64,000 bases of DNA, from contig OZ020514.1 of the NCBI GenBank assembly GCA_963971425.1, forward strand, positions 10,049,218-10,113,217, written 5' to 3'. Below are positions 47,982 through 60,680 of this stretch, in pieces. Under the pieces are notes generated by a model. That model worked only from the letters and a program-made list of their open reading frames with translations, was not told the origin of the DNA and did not search any database. Numbering within the stretch: position 1 is the first letter of the stretch; every line of letters starts with the position of its first letter. Source of the stretch: Bryoerythrophyllum caledonicum. Taxonomy: Eukaryota > Streptophyta > Bryopsida > Pottiales > Pottiaceae. Position numbers and translations under genes: made by a program.

Positions 47982-48434
47982 ATGGGTTACCAGCCTACTG
48001 ATGAAATAGAACATTTATGTAGGATTTGTTGGGAAAGTGAACCAAGAGTTAACGATCCAATTTTACAATTTGGATGCGAATGCAAAAATCCCATACGCCA
48101 GGCGCATGGAACCTGTACATTCAAGTGGTTCTCCCGCCCTCACCCAGATTGTGATCCACCAACACTAAGCGGCAATATCGCTAACGATTCTTGTGAGATT
48201 TGTTGTTCTCGCTTGGCAAAATCCGTACGTTCATTTTTACACCAAGAATTAACTCGAGTCATACAAGCTGCCCCAAAGGATTCCTTACGAGTTGATATTC
48301 CGGAGCAAGAGAATCCATCAGCTACTGGAACGGGAAATTTTCAAATGGATTGTAGAACGATACTCTACTTAGTAGGTTTTGGTGGTTTGTCTCTTATAAT
48401 TTTTGTGGCTGTATTTATTTTGAGATTCACGTAG
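47982..48434 (+). CDS. Small RING-CH (RINGv, MARCH-type) membrane E3 ubiquitin ligase
   Basis: A 150-residue single-exon protein. The RING-CH (C4HC3) pattern is complete: CRIC near residue 14, then C-E-C, seven residues, H, two residues, C (CECKNPIRQAHGTC), and finally CEIC. One hydrophobic helix closes the protein (YLVGFGGLSLIIFVAVFIL), predicting a tail-anchored or single-pass membrane protein with the RING in the cytosol. RINGv proteins transfer ubiquitin to membrane proteins (family knowledge); the target here is unknown. The protein is short for the plant family, which usually has larger or multi-pass members. A decayed paralogue lies at 42466-42979 on the other strand. A stable hairpin follows the stop codon. 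AT-rich context and lack of introns leave open an origin by retroposition. Confidence 0.85.
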   Translation: MGYQPTDEIEHLCRICWESEPRVNDPILQFGCECKNPIRQAHGTCTFKWFSRPHPDCDPPTLSGNIANDSCEICCSRLAKSVRSFLHQELTRVIQAAPKDSLRVDIPEQENPSATGTGNFQMDCRTILYLVGFGGLSLIIFVAVFILRFT

Positions 48435-48480
48435 TTAAAGAAGAAGAAGAAAGCCGGTCTCCAAAGGAGACCGACGTGAA
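48426..48480 (+). other. Hairpin in the 3' region of the RING-CH gene
   Basis: CGGTCTCC at 48455-48462 and GGAGACCG at 48466-48473 form a perfect 8-bp stem with an AAA loop. Outside it, TTCACGT (48426-48432) and ACGTGAA (48474-48480) can extend the fold, with an A/G-rich bulge between. The stop codon overlaps the outer stem. Confidence 0.6.
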
Positions 48481-48732
48481 TAAAGTGTATGTTTGGTCCG
48501 CTACTAAGACCATGCCCATTGGACACGGAATTAGTAAGATGGAACTACTTCCCCCTCTCGAGGATAGACACTATGTAACAAGTAGCCAAAAACCACAAAA
48601 TCAACCAATCAGAAGAGTAACAAGGAAAGAGGGGGGAGGGGAGGGGGAGAGAGAGAGGAGGAAAAAATGGGGAGGAGGGTGTGTTTTGCAAAGTCAGGGT
48701 TTTTTTTTAAAAGTAAAGTAAAAGGGGGAATT

Positions 48733-50457
48733 TTATGGGGGGTCTTGTGTATTGGGAAGGGCTTGGTTGTTTTCAATTTTGCGTTTATGTAGAAGGATAG
48801 ACATAGCATGTTGTATGGCAATGGTGTTAATATTTTTGAAAGTGTTTGTGATTGTATCAATAGGAATTTTGAAGGTGTCTTCTACGGTTATTATAGATGG
48901 GATAAAGGTGGTGACACGAGCGCCGGCTGTGATTACGATGAGGGGGTCCACTTTCCATCCAAGGGCAGTGATGTCATCAATAAGAGGTTGGTATTTATTG
49001 ATTTTGTTTTCGATTGTTTCTGGGGAGAATCTGTCATTACAATATGTAAATTCGATGAATTCAATGGTGTAGTCTTGGTTTAGTGGTCGTGTGAGGGATC
49101 ATTGTATAGTAGGCCTCTAACGCATAGTATGTCTGGTTTGAGTCAAGCATTGCAGTGGCATCGTTGAGTTTCACATGTACATGGGAGTAGCCATGTTGGA
49201 ACCGTATTTTCTTGTAGGTTGTTATTATAGGTGCCGGCATTCATGAGGATAAAACATCTCGATTTGTTATGTGAGGTGATTAATTTTCGGATATCCCATA
49301 CGGCTTTGATATGTCTTTTGACAATTAGGGAGTGTATGTGGTGGTTTTAGCATTTAAGTAGAACAAGTAGCCATGTGTCGGGGTCCGTGGAAGTACATAT
49401 GGGGCATGTTATAGATGGGAATCTTTCTGTCCCAAAGAAGAGTTGTTTGCGGGCGTTTCCCATTTATTGACCGGTATAGAATTTGATGAGGCATGTTATT
49501 TGTGAGTCGGAAATGATGGGATTTTTCCAGAAATTTGTAGAGAGTTCATTGTCTATTTTGTTGTTTCCAGTCCATTTTTCTATGTTAGGGAAGTTTTCTG
49601 CAATTGTGTCAAGGTTTTTGTAGAGGTCTTGTTTCTTGAGATATTTGTTCAGGAATCTAGCCGTGCCTTTATCAGGGGTATCTTCTTTAGAAGGCCAATT
49701 TTCTTTTTGGAAGTAGTATGGGGTAGCATGGGCATGTTCGTATGGATCTTTGGCATTTTTATGCGGTTTTTCGCGACCTTCTTTTGCTAGTTTATCTGCT
49801 TGTTTGTTTCCATCGATACTGGCATGGGCTCTAACTTTGTGAAGGATTGTCATTTGTGTTCGATTTTGTAACATTTGCACCATTGATATTAATATAGTTC
49901 GGTCGGGATGGCTATTGTGGAGGGTAGGGTGTGTTATTTGGATGTCTAGTAGATAAAGTGCATTGATACAGTCAGTGAATATATGTGCAGGTTCATTGCT
50001 GTATTATGTTGTGATGATTTGTAGTGTTTTGTGTATGGCCATAAGTTTTGCTCTAAGGATGTTTTGTAGTCCATGAAGTCTTTTGGCTAATTTAATTTCT
50101 TTAATAGGATTGTATATGCCATAGCCAGCTTTTTCTTTGTCCCAGTTTCCGGGGCTAACTTGTTCAAGTGGTTTGAAGGAGCCATGATCCATCGGTATAG
50201 TAGCTATATGCCGAGTCAAATTTTGGTGAGGTTAGAGTTTGGTAGTTTGGGAGGGGTGGAGGTATTACAAGGTAATCTATTGTACTATTGATGTAGTTTA
50301 GTTTTGACCATTTTTTGCTTCGGTTTACGGGGGTTTGTATAGTTGATGGTTGGGCCATTTTGTGTATAGGCGGTGAATGTTTAGAGAATTTGCTATGGAG
50401 GTGAGTTCGGCAAGTTGTTCTGGGGTGCCAACGGTTTGATTTTGGTGGTGGACACAT
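48733..50457 (-). mobile_element. Decayed 3' part of a non-LTR retrotransposon ORF2 (RNase H and C-terminal region)
   Basis: On the minus strand, pieces in different frames follow the order of a LINE-type RNase H domain: YYTDGSW near 50180, GYGIYNP near 50130, RAKLMAIHKTLQII, INALYLLDIQITHP, then HKVRAHASIDGNKQADKLAKEG-type residues near 49800 (His-Ala-x-x-x-x-G-N...AD motif). A CPIC...CTC/CHC region and a conserved C-terminal tail, DPLIVITAGARV, follow, ending at 48733. Frameshifts and stops separate the pieces, so it is not functional. No reverse transcriptase core is visible; the upstream side meets the CTTT microsatellite. Confidence is high for the RNase H region and moderate for the exact ends. 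Confidence 0.8.
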
Positions 50458-50493
50458 ATTATTTGTAATGTAGATGGTTCAATCCGGTGTCAT

Positions 50494-51704
<1,211 letters not shown>

Positions 51705-51825
51705 GTTCATAGACAAAGATTATGGACAATCCTTGAGTGGAAAGAATCTCTCCTGCAACATTACAAGGATAAAAGAAGAGGCCAAACCAGTGCACAGAAA
51801 CACACGTGAGCTTAAATAAGCTCCC

Positions 51826-51960
51826 TCCCACATTTGCATGTTTGCTTTGGACCCAACCGTGTAGGGCCCACCACCTCCCACCCCTTCCCCTCATAAAAGC
51901 CCCACATTCCCCTAAGACACACACTCCATTCGACTCACAAACCAAGAAAACCCACTCTCT
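51826..51960 (+). promoter_or_regulatory. Promoter-like segment without an assigned gene
   Basis: A C-rich stretch with GGGCCCACC (51870s), then TCATAAAAGCCCCAC at about 51890-51905, a TATA-like box in a pyrimidine-rich context, followed by ACACACTCC and a leader-like CACTAATCAGGTGC. The arrangement resembles the AP2/ERF promoter at 61130-61200. No coding exon was found downstream. Confidence 0.3.
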
Positions 51961-52264
51961 TCACTAATCAGGTGCTTTCCTTCCAAATTAGACGCTCTTA
52001 GTGAAATTCCGCTCGTTCGCCTTCATTCCTAATTCTTCATACAAAATGTATGTCATACAATGTGATTTCAAACCCCCATTCAAGGTAACACCAACAGAAC
52101 CAAGGTAATTTAGAGGAATCTCTTCTTCATTGATTAAAAACTTTTTGAGAATGTAACTGTAGGATATTCTTCTAAACATATATAAGATGATATGATAAAA
52201 AATTATTAAAATATAACTACTGTGGAAATAAAAGATTATGTTTTCGGAACGAACACCTCGTCTT

Positions 52265-53219
52265 TTAACCCCTAAATTTCTCTAACAATTTCACACCAAA
52301 AACACTTCAAAACTGCTCGTTTTAGTGCAATGAGTAAGGACAAAAAAAAAATATATATTATTTCTAGTTTGAATTGTAGGATCTCAATTAAGACTTCTTA
52401 TGTAACTTACATGAAAAAATTCATAAAGTTTAACCACACGGATTGTAATGTTATAGTGTTTGAAGTAGAGAAAACGATCCATTTTCTTCCCTGCGTTTGG
52501 TAGATCAGTAGACTTTGACTTCACTTGGTGTCAAATTGTTGCACTACACAGAATCTAAATTCATTACCATCATGTTAAGCATGATATTGACTCTTTGTAC
52601 TCCAATTTTTAGAGGTGGAAAAAGGATGTAGCATATTCAAAAAAATTGTGGAAGGAGTGGAGGTTCAAAAATTGTCAATTTGCGTTATAATTTTTTGTGA
52701 ACTTACTATGTTTTAGGATGAGAATCCGAATGGTCAATAAGAAGGTTTACACCACAAAATGCTGCGGAAAAAATAAAAAATAAAAAGTATGATGACCTTG
52801 AAGTTTTATGTGAAAAAGAATATTTTTTTTGGTACCTTACACAACAATGTGCAATATTGTGTGAAAATGTTTGACTTGGATTTATATGCCTTTTATTCAC
52901 TGAAGACAAGAGAATTTTTTTGACAATATGAAAGAAAATAATATTATCATCTAGTGTTGAAAATCTCACATTCAATAGAGTGTCCTAGTAAAAGTTTTTG
53001 GAGTTGCCCGACGTGCCTGCTCTCCCCATTTGAGCTTCGAAACCCTATAACTTTATTATTAAATTTTGGATTTAGGAAAAAATTAGACTCACACAAAGCT
53101 TTTAGTAATGTCCGTCTACATTAAAGATTTCAAAAAATAATGTTATAAATTGACGCAGGAAGTACCTGCCAAAACCTTCTAGAGTCCTCCAAGGGGACTC
53201 TTGGAAATTTAGGGGTTAA
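52265..53219 (+). mobile_element. TTAA-flanked piggyBac-like MITE, family A
   Basis: TTAA at 52265-52268 and 53216-53219 flank a 947-bp element, CCCCTAAATTTC...GAAATTTAGGGG. The subterminal hairpin AGAGTCCTCCAAGGGGACTC is intact. The interior matches 16511-17427 and, inverted, 59617-60571 along the whole length. No coding frame exists. Confidence 0.92.
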
Positions 53220-55102
53220 GGATTAAAAGAAGGGTTGTGGAATGTTGTAGACGGATTTTTTAGTTTTTACGTACGGTTTCTGAATTTTAGTGAAATTAGT
53301 CTACAGAAATGTTCTAAAAGATGTAGAAGTATGAATAGTTAGAGTAAAAAGAAGTTGCAAGCCTTAAAGGATTAAAGATTTGAAAAGACATTGGTCTACA
53401 CGAAAGGTTTTAATTCTACAATGGAAGTTACAACTGTAGAAAAACTATCTTTTAACTTTAGAACGATATAGTCAGGAAAAACAACCATTTCTTGCGCCAT
53501 ACACAATGTTTAGAATTTGAGCGTAGAAGTGTGTGAGTCCTAGCCTAAGAGAAAGCTAGTGTGTTAAGACTGGATGATCCTAAGTGATTTGCACTTAAGA
53601 GAAGAGTGAAATTGGTTGTAGGATGTCTTGATTATATGTGATTAAGTGATACAGAAATTGTATAATTTTGTGAATTGCTTTTAAGAATAAGAATTCAGAG
53701 TCAAATTATGTTAAAAAGAAGGAATTTATTTGTAAAACAAGTCTTGCAGTTGAAGTGTAAACGACGAATTGCTATAAGGATCATGATTTATTACAGTGGT
53801 ATAATGTTGTAGCATGTAGGTTGGTAGGAATGATTCACGGATTGTGATCCTACGACCTAAATTATAAAACTATTTGTGTAGAATAAAAGGTGATTTGTTC
53901 TACAGATAATAATAGTGTAAACACAATTGGTGTAAAGACGATACGAATTGTAGCATCACAAAGAGCTCTAAGCTATTGTCTTAGGATACTGCCTACACGT
54001 ACATGAGGTCGTTGTAGGAGTAACCCTTAGTTGCTTCGAGTGTGGTGAAGCAGACCTAATTTTATATGATGGTGTGGAGATATACAACGTTATTGGGAGC
54101 GGGATTTAGAAGCTAAAGATGGTGGACTCCGCAGGCTAATAAGTATTTTTTACACCGTAGAATGTATGATTGTTGCCTTGGAATTGTAGAATTCTAAGAT
54201 TTACAATGACAATTATAGAATTTAATGATAAATTAGCATAGATAGAGTGATTGTTTATACAAGGATAACCCAATAACATAGAAATCTAAGGAACTCCTTA
54301 CAAATTTTAGGGAATCTTAACTTTATCAAGTGACCTTAGACATTAGACGCTACACGAATCGACTCTCCCTGAAAAGAACAATCATACTACAAGGTTCTTG
54401 GGTTGTATTCTTGAATCTTCATTTATAGAACTTTTTACGATTACAAATGTCCTACCTTAATGAAGACGCACATGCCGACCATATGGGGCTTCATCTCCCA
54501 AATACGGTTCCTAAAAGTCCACCTTGGGCTCCTCATGCCCACACCAGTCTCATGGTAAAATCTAATATGGTTCCTAACCAAACCATTTGGTTCCCCTCTT
54601 CCGATTTACCTTCTAAACCATATTATTACCACAACGCTCCCAATGAGTTCCCATGTGATTCCCCAGAGTTACCCATCGAGTTCCCAAATGTGTTCCCCAA
54701 CGTTCCCCACTAGTCCCAATGCGTTCCCCCGTTCCCAAAGAGTTCCCAACACGTTTACACTGGAAACCAACTTACACTATTAAAATTTTGTCCAGTTTAC
54801 AATCGTCGAAGCCCAAACGCAGGCTCATCCGCACACATGTGCATGAGCTTCTAGTGAGCCAGGTGGATCACTAGGAGCATTTCTGACTTAGTCCAAAGTG
54901 TGAGAGGGGACTCATAATGGTTGTGAGGCTGGAACGCGGCACCAATAAATATTGCACCTGCGAGGGAAAGGGAACATGAGCATCGGAATGTGGTTTTTGT
55001 GCAAGCCTGACTGAGTCAAGTTTTGGCTGGTCCTTTTGACCACTGTTCACTCCACTTCTTGGGATACTTTGTAGGCTTCTTCTCTTGCCCATGAACCTCT
55101 CT
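53220..55102. other. AT-rich intergenic DNA with a GTTCCC-rich patch
   Basis: No gene is seen. Around 54640-54760, GAGTTCCCA- and GTTCCCC-like words recur irregularly. An 88-codon frame rich in Pro and Asn (54447-54713) runs into this patch and has no recognised features. Confidence 0.5.
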
Positions 55103-55412
55103 TTGACCCTCTAAGACCGATCGACCATACATGGATCGATTCTGGAAAAAAAACCTTTATAAGAAGCGCTTTAGGCCACCTCATAGCGTAAAATTGACCA
55201 TGACTTTGAGGTGGAGGAAGATGGGCATCTTTTGAGACCATTGCCACCGCAATCGGTGCAAGCATCGACGAGCTACAGTGATTTCCGTGAAACAAGTTTG
55301 TAGGTTTTTTTTGGTTCTGAAATGTAACCATCGTGTATATGCCATTCTGCATGATCTAGAACACTTGTAGATTGTCATAGGCCAAAAAAGCTTATCGGCC
55401 TGGAAGGGTTAA
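55103..55412 (-). mobile_element. TTAA-type MITE, family C, inverse copy
   Basis: A 302-bp element between TTGA (55103-55106) and TTAA (55409-55412). Read on the minus strand it starts CCCTTCCAGGCCGATAAGC and ends GATCGGTCTTAGAGGG. It matches the ZF-HD intron element (46826-47134) end to end. Confidence 0.82.
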
Positions 55413-55708
55413 CCCTTTATCGTCTATGTGCACTATGAGAGACTGGAAGAATCTACGAGCGTGAGAATTTAGGCAAAACATTGTCTACGTTGTGGGCACA
55501 TTTCAGCATGACGCCGCTTCACGGATATCACTATAGTTTGCTAATGCCTGCATGGATTGGAGATTGGAGAGATTCGTTGGAGAGGTAAGGAGAAGCTCGA
55601 AATGTGTTTGGAGGATGCGAGAGACAATGGCCAATTGTGGAAAGCGTTAGAAGAGCATAAGCACCACCGTCGACTCAGTTAGAGCCTCGTAGGCGTTAAA
55701 AGGGTTAA
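55409..55708 (+). mobile_element. TTAA-type MITE, family C relative, abutting the previous element
   Basis: A 292-bp element starts CCCTTTATCGTCTATG right after the TTAA at 55409-55412 and ends CGTTAAAAGGG before TTAA at 55705-55708. The interior keeps the layout of family C (ACATTTCAG, TTCACGGATATCA, ATGCCTGCATGGATT) but is more diverged. It shares a single TTAA with its neighbour, as expected if one element inserted at the end of the other. Confidence 0.72.
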
Positions 55709-57435
55709 CTAGGTAAGGTAGGTGTATCTTTGTTTGGGGTTTCATTCCAAACATGATATCTATTCCAGAGCAACACCTACATAGATCTCTTACGGAGCGA
55801 GAGTGTTGTGGGTTAGAGAGTTCCATTAAGTCTTGTCTTATCTTGTGCTCAGCCGGCTTTGGCATGTCCTCGGTTTATAAACGATAGATTCTAGACATAT
55901 ATATTCTAAAGGAAATCTAGGTTTACATTATACATATGAATTCCAGGGAATGTATAAAAATATGTCGAAAAAACATATATTAAAAAGGGAAATATGAATT
56001 CCAATCCAAGGTGCTACATTTTAGTACAAAATATTGGTGATTTGCATCATCCAGTTTTGTACCAACTTCAACGGAATTTGTTATTAAAGTCCCCCAAGTT
56101 TTTATTAGAGGGGGTGGGACTAGTGTTTTCTTAACTAGCTAAAATTAGTTGAAAAGCCCCAAGAAAAATAGGGTTGCTATGAGTACACCGTGAAAAATTG
56201 GAAAAAACCATGGAATTTTGCCAGAATGCTAACCAACGTAATAAGTATTAAGCCACCTTCTAAGATGATATCCATGGGCATCACATAGGTGTATCACAAA
56301 TATTGCAGGATATCACATAGGTATCTCTACATATTACACACATGAGTAACATACTTAACTCCTTAGAAGTGCACATTGTAGCAATTCTGCCAATTTTTAG
56401 GTTTTCATAATAGGATTCCTTGGGTGGACATTCTAGTCCCACGTTTTATTTTGAAATGGAATCCTATTTTAAACCATGGTGGAACCTCCCAAATTTGATC
56501 CAAAAAAATCCAAAAAATTCCTCTAAATCCCCAAAATGAGAGGTCCAAATAAATCACCCCATGCCAGTAAGACAAGGGCCCATCCTCCGAAAGGAACTTG
56601 TGCCTCTAAAATAATGCCTAGGGCAAATTGACCCCCTCGTTGGGAGTTACCCGAGGGGGCCACGAGGTGGTGGGGCCAAACATGGCCCCTGTTTTGTTTT
56701 TGGATGGGGCCCAAATGATAGCACGAGTGGGCCCCAAATTTTTCCCAAAAAAAGCCTCTAGACCCCCCAAAATAAGAGGGCCAAAAAAATGACCCCATGC
56801 TATTAAGATGGGGCCCACCTTGGCTAACTCCCAGGGAGGGGTCAATTCGCCCTGGGTATGAAATAACGGGTCCAACTTCAAAAATAAAAATAAAAATTGG
56901 CACAAGAAAAGCAAACCCGGCCACACAACATACCCAACTTCAAAGGCTGTGCAGTGGATGACGTAGCTGGGTCTACGAGCACATAGGCTTTCCGCCACAG
57001 ATGCCATGGAATATAGTACTGTACCTAATACTGTACAGTACTTTGATGGTGCTACTGTAGATGCCAGGAAAGGCTCTTTGAAGACAACATACAGGAATGT
57101 GGCTTTATTTTTGGTTTCACGGTTTTCGCCAAGTGGCGACACAATTTTTATTTTTTATTTTTCATTTTTGTTTTTGTTTTTTTTAGATTTATTTTTAACA
57201 CAAGCAAAGAGAACCTTTACTGCGAAGAGAAGAGGGAGAACAACAAAGAAAAATGGCAGACCTCGCTAGGAACGACACAAACTTTTCGGATATCATACAT
57301 TTGGCAACACAAAGTCTCTCCTAAAACCATGCCAAATGAAATTTTCTCCATACATATATTTCTTGGAGAATCCATCTCTAGAAACATAGATTTGTACATC
57401 TTTTACAACGACAGGAAGGAGTCCCCACTGTTCTT
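55709..57435. other. Intergenic DNA with repeat fragments
   Basis: A GATATCACATAGGTATC array at 56264-56350 belongs to the dispersed GTATCAC family. Two GGGCCC-rich blocks, 56523-56590 and 56761-56822, are diverged direct copies (CCCCAAAATGAGAGG, then GACCCCATGC), and an inverted AGTTACCCGAGG/GGCTAACTCCCAGGG pair links them. Open frames of up to 174 codons here look incidental. Confidence 0.5.
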
Positions 57436-57856
57436 TAACGTCAAAATACCTTAAACCGACACTCAACCCTGAAGCGACCCTGCAGACCTTGCAAAACCGG
57501 ATTTCTTCCTCTCTTTTTTTGTCATAATTTCTGTCAGAAATATTCCAAGTCTATTCCAAGCCCACCAATGAATGCAAGGATGGAGCTGGATGGAGCTGGC
57601 GGTTTGGTGGGATAGAGGTGACGGTTTAATGTGCTTTTAAGGTTTGGTTTTGTCACTAAACCTGGTCGCTTTAGGGTTGATTGGAGAAAACCCACTTTCT
57701 TTCTTTTTTCTCACAATCTACAGCGTTGTTTTCAAATTTTTTTTCTCTCACAAATCAGAACCTTATTTCTCTACCCAAGCATATTTTTTTTGCAATTAAA
57801 TCTCAACTTTTGAAACACACAATCACTAAAGTGTCGGTTTAAGGTATTTTGACGTT
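57436..57856. mobile_element. MITE with 26-bp perfect terminal inverted repeats and TA duplication
   Basis: The left end ACGTCAAAATACCTTAAACC (from 57438) continues to CGACACT. It is exactly inverted at the right end, GGTTTAAGGTATTTTGACGT (to 57854). TA flanks both sides (57436-57437 and 57855-57856). The interior of about 365 bp is non-coding, and a second internal inverted pair (CAACCCTGAAGCGACC and GGTCGCTTTAGGGTTG) is present. A TA duplication suggests the Tc1/mariner superfamily. Confidence 0.85.
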
Positions 57857-58200
57857 AGTAGCAATATGATAATATGGCAACTGCCATCAATGAATTTTTG
57901 TCGATATAAAATCATAAAATTTCCACTCTCCAAGGGAATTTTCTTTTTTTGGATTTTTTTTTTTCGCCTTCAGGCTCCAAATCGCCCAAAAAGTAGGGGC
58001 TGGTGGGCACCCAATCCGTTTGTAGGAATGAGTTCATACTCAAGTCTCTCCATTCAAAGTCCCACCAATCTATATCTATCTGGCACATTTATGCTGGATG
58101 TCAGCTTCTTTAGATACATGGATGGTGGATAAGGGAGCGGGAGGTGAAAGGGGAATGAATTTTGGAATTTCATGTAAATTTTGTCATTCTCCAAGGCAAT

Positions 58201-59094
58201 TTAACACCTAAAGAACCACTTGTGCTAGCCGGGTCCAAATCAATTCTAGGCAGGTTTCTAATAATATATTTTTGAAGATAACTTCTTGAATTTTTTTTTG
58301 TGAGAATAGAAATACGAGTTATCTTTGCGGGAAATTTTTTCTTTCTTTATTTTGGACATGTATAGAAAAAGTTATGGTGCTTCAAACATAAGAAGCATGT
58401 TCATTTTGGCAGTTGGGCAGGGTACAAAAGAGATGAATAGTGCTACTGTAGGATTCACAATTGCACTTTTATGAGGTGGGTTGCAGTGAAGGAAAGTTCT
58501 TGGCCTTCACTGAAACAATGAAAGTTTTCACTTAAAGCCGCATAGAAATGAAGGATTATACTTTTTTTGAAACATATTTTTTTCAAGTGTTAGAATAAGT
58601 TATGATAATTCAATTCACCATTCGGATTTTAGATCCAACAATTGTTTCTCTAATTAAAAATGAAACTGCTTTTCTAGGTACAGGGCCACTTCCTATACCC
58701 CTAGTCGTTGTAGGTCCATTTTTCTTATCATGAGCACCTCAATTACTTGTGAGTTTTGGCTTGCGATGACCTAACACAAGGTAGAACATAGATTCGTTGA
58801 GCTTATGCAATGCGTAGTGGAAAAATATGCCATTATCTAGAGTCAAAGTACGTTGGCCCTCTTTGGGCACAGTGGAGAAAGACAATTTTGCACTCTTCAA
58901 ATGCATGTATCTTAAAATCTGCATGGTCAACTTTTACAAAAAAAATTGGGTGTCTTCTACTAGTAGTTGGCTTGAAGATCCTATAGTTGAAAATAGTTAA
59001 CGGATGTTATTATTAGTCTAATAATATCTCATGTAAAAGTAGCAGTTATGGGGTGGTTTTGGTGAAGCACAAGGCCCGGTCCTTTAGAGGTTAA
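58201..59094 (+). mobile_element. TTAA-flanked piggyBac-like MITE, family B, uninterrupted
   Basis: TTAA at 58201-58204 and 59091-59094 flank an 886-bp element, CACCTAAAGAACC...GGTCCTTTAGAGG. It aligns with the family B element at 16195-18010. Around 58540 it has CACTTAAAGCCGCATAGAAAT where the other copy has a nested element, so it provides the empty site. Confidence 0.87.
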
Positions 59095-59129
59095 ATGGCT
59101 CAGATTCATTAGTTTTGGGTTTCTTACTC

Positions 59130-59275
<146 letters not shown>

Positions 59276-59402
59276 TGTGTGGATTTTGGTGATGTTTTTT
59301 CGAGCTATTATTATTATTTATTGTAGTATATATGTATACTATTATATTTAGTTTTATTGCAGCGTTGTTTGTCAATATTAGTTTGACGTGTCCATATTGC
59401 CT

Positions 59403-59532
59403 TCTATAGATTTTTAAATATTGACACTATTTTTAAATATTGACACTATTTTTAAATATTGACACTATGTTTATTTGTTTAGTTAGTGTGGATTTACATA
59501 TTATTTGAATATCAATTAATTGATATTCAAAT
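59403..59532. repeat. Three 19-bp direct repeats and a 30-bp perfect palindrome
   Basis: TTTTTAAATATTGACACTA occurs three times in tandem from about 59403 to 59467. At 59503-59532 lies a 30-bp perfect palindrome with centre AATCAATTAATTGATA-like sequence. Confidence 0.85.
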
Positions 59533-59616
59533 ATGAATTGGCCCATTGTAGGTGTATTTACAATCTCAAATTATAATGTATATTTCAAATTCACACTATT
59601 ATTCATGACTCATGTT

Positions 59617-60571
59617 TTAACCCCTAAATTTCTTAGAGTCCCCTTGGAGGACTCTAAAAGGTTTTGGCAGGTTTCTATGGTGTCATTTTATAATAGTTTT
59701 CCTTGAAATTTTTAATGTAGATGGACATTACTAAAAGCTTTTTGTGAGTCCATTTTTTTTTTCCTAAATCCAACATTTTATGAAAAAGTTCTAGGGTTTT
59801 GAAGTTCAAATGAGGAGAGCAGGCAAGTCGGGCAACTCCAAAAACTTTTGCTACAACACTCTCTTGAACGTAAGATTTTCAATACTAGCTGATAATATTA
59901 TTTTCTTCCATATTGTCAAAAAAATTCTCTTGTCTTTAGTGAATTAAAGACATATAAATCCAAGTCAAACACTTTCACACAATATCGCGCATTGTCGGGC
60001 AAGGTACCAAAATAACTCTTCTTTTTCACATAAAACTTCGAGATCATCATATTTTTAATTTTTTAATTTTTTTGTAGCACTATGTGGTGTAAAACTTCTT
60101 ATTGACCATTCGGATTCTCATTCTAAAACATACCAAGTTCACAAAAAACTATAACGCAAATTGACAATTTTTGAACCTCCACTCCTTCCTCCATTTTTTT
60201 GAATATGCTACATCCTTTCTTTACCTCTAAAAATTGGAGTACAAGGAGCTAATATCATGCTTAACATGATGGTAATGAATTTAGACCTTGTGTAGTGCAA
60301 AAATTTGACACCAAGTGAAGTCAAAGTCTGTTGATCCACTAAACTTAAGGAAGAAAATGGGCCCTTTTCTCTACTTCAAACACTATAACATTTCAATCCG
60401 TGCGGTCAAACTTTATGAAATTTTGAAAGTAAGTTACTCAACAAGTCTCAATTGAGATCCTACGGTGAAAACTAGAAGTAAAAGGTTTTTGTTTCGTCCT
60501 TAGTCATTGCACTAAAACGAGCAATTTTGAAGTGTTTTCGGTGTGAAATTGTCAAAGAAATTTAAGGGCTA
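59617..60571 (-). mobile_element. TTAA-flanked piggyBac-like MITE, family A, inverse orientation
   Basis: TTAA at 59617-59620 precedes CCCCTAAATTTC. The hairpin GAGTCCCCTTGGAGGACTC is now at the left, so the element is inverted relative to 52265-53219. The other end reads GAAATTTAAGGGCTAA, a mutated GGGG-TTAA. Length is about 950 bp, with full-length similarity to the other family A copies. Confidence 0.88.
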
Positions 60572-60680
60572 ACTCAAGTTTCCAGAAAATGTGACTTTGA
60601 AACCCCAGTAGGACCAAATTCCCCTTCAAGGAACAAATATTTTCACTTTGCTTGCAATTTCCTTTCAATCCTTCAAAGAC

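Noticed and set aside
54447..54713. 88-codon Pro/Asn-rich frame
   Set aside because: It runs into an irregular GTTCCC repeat patch and shows no domain.
56523..57142. Minus-strand frames of 133 and 174 codons
   Set aside because: They lie in GGGCCC-rich direct repeats, show no known domain and lack support from splice or promoter signals.
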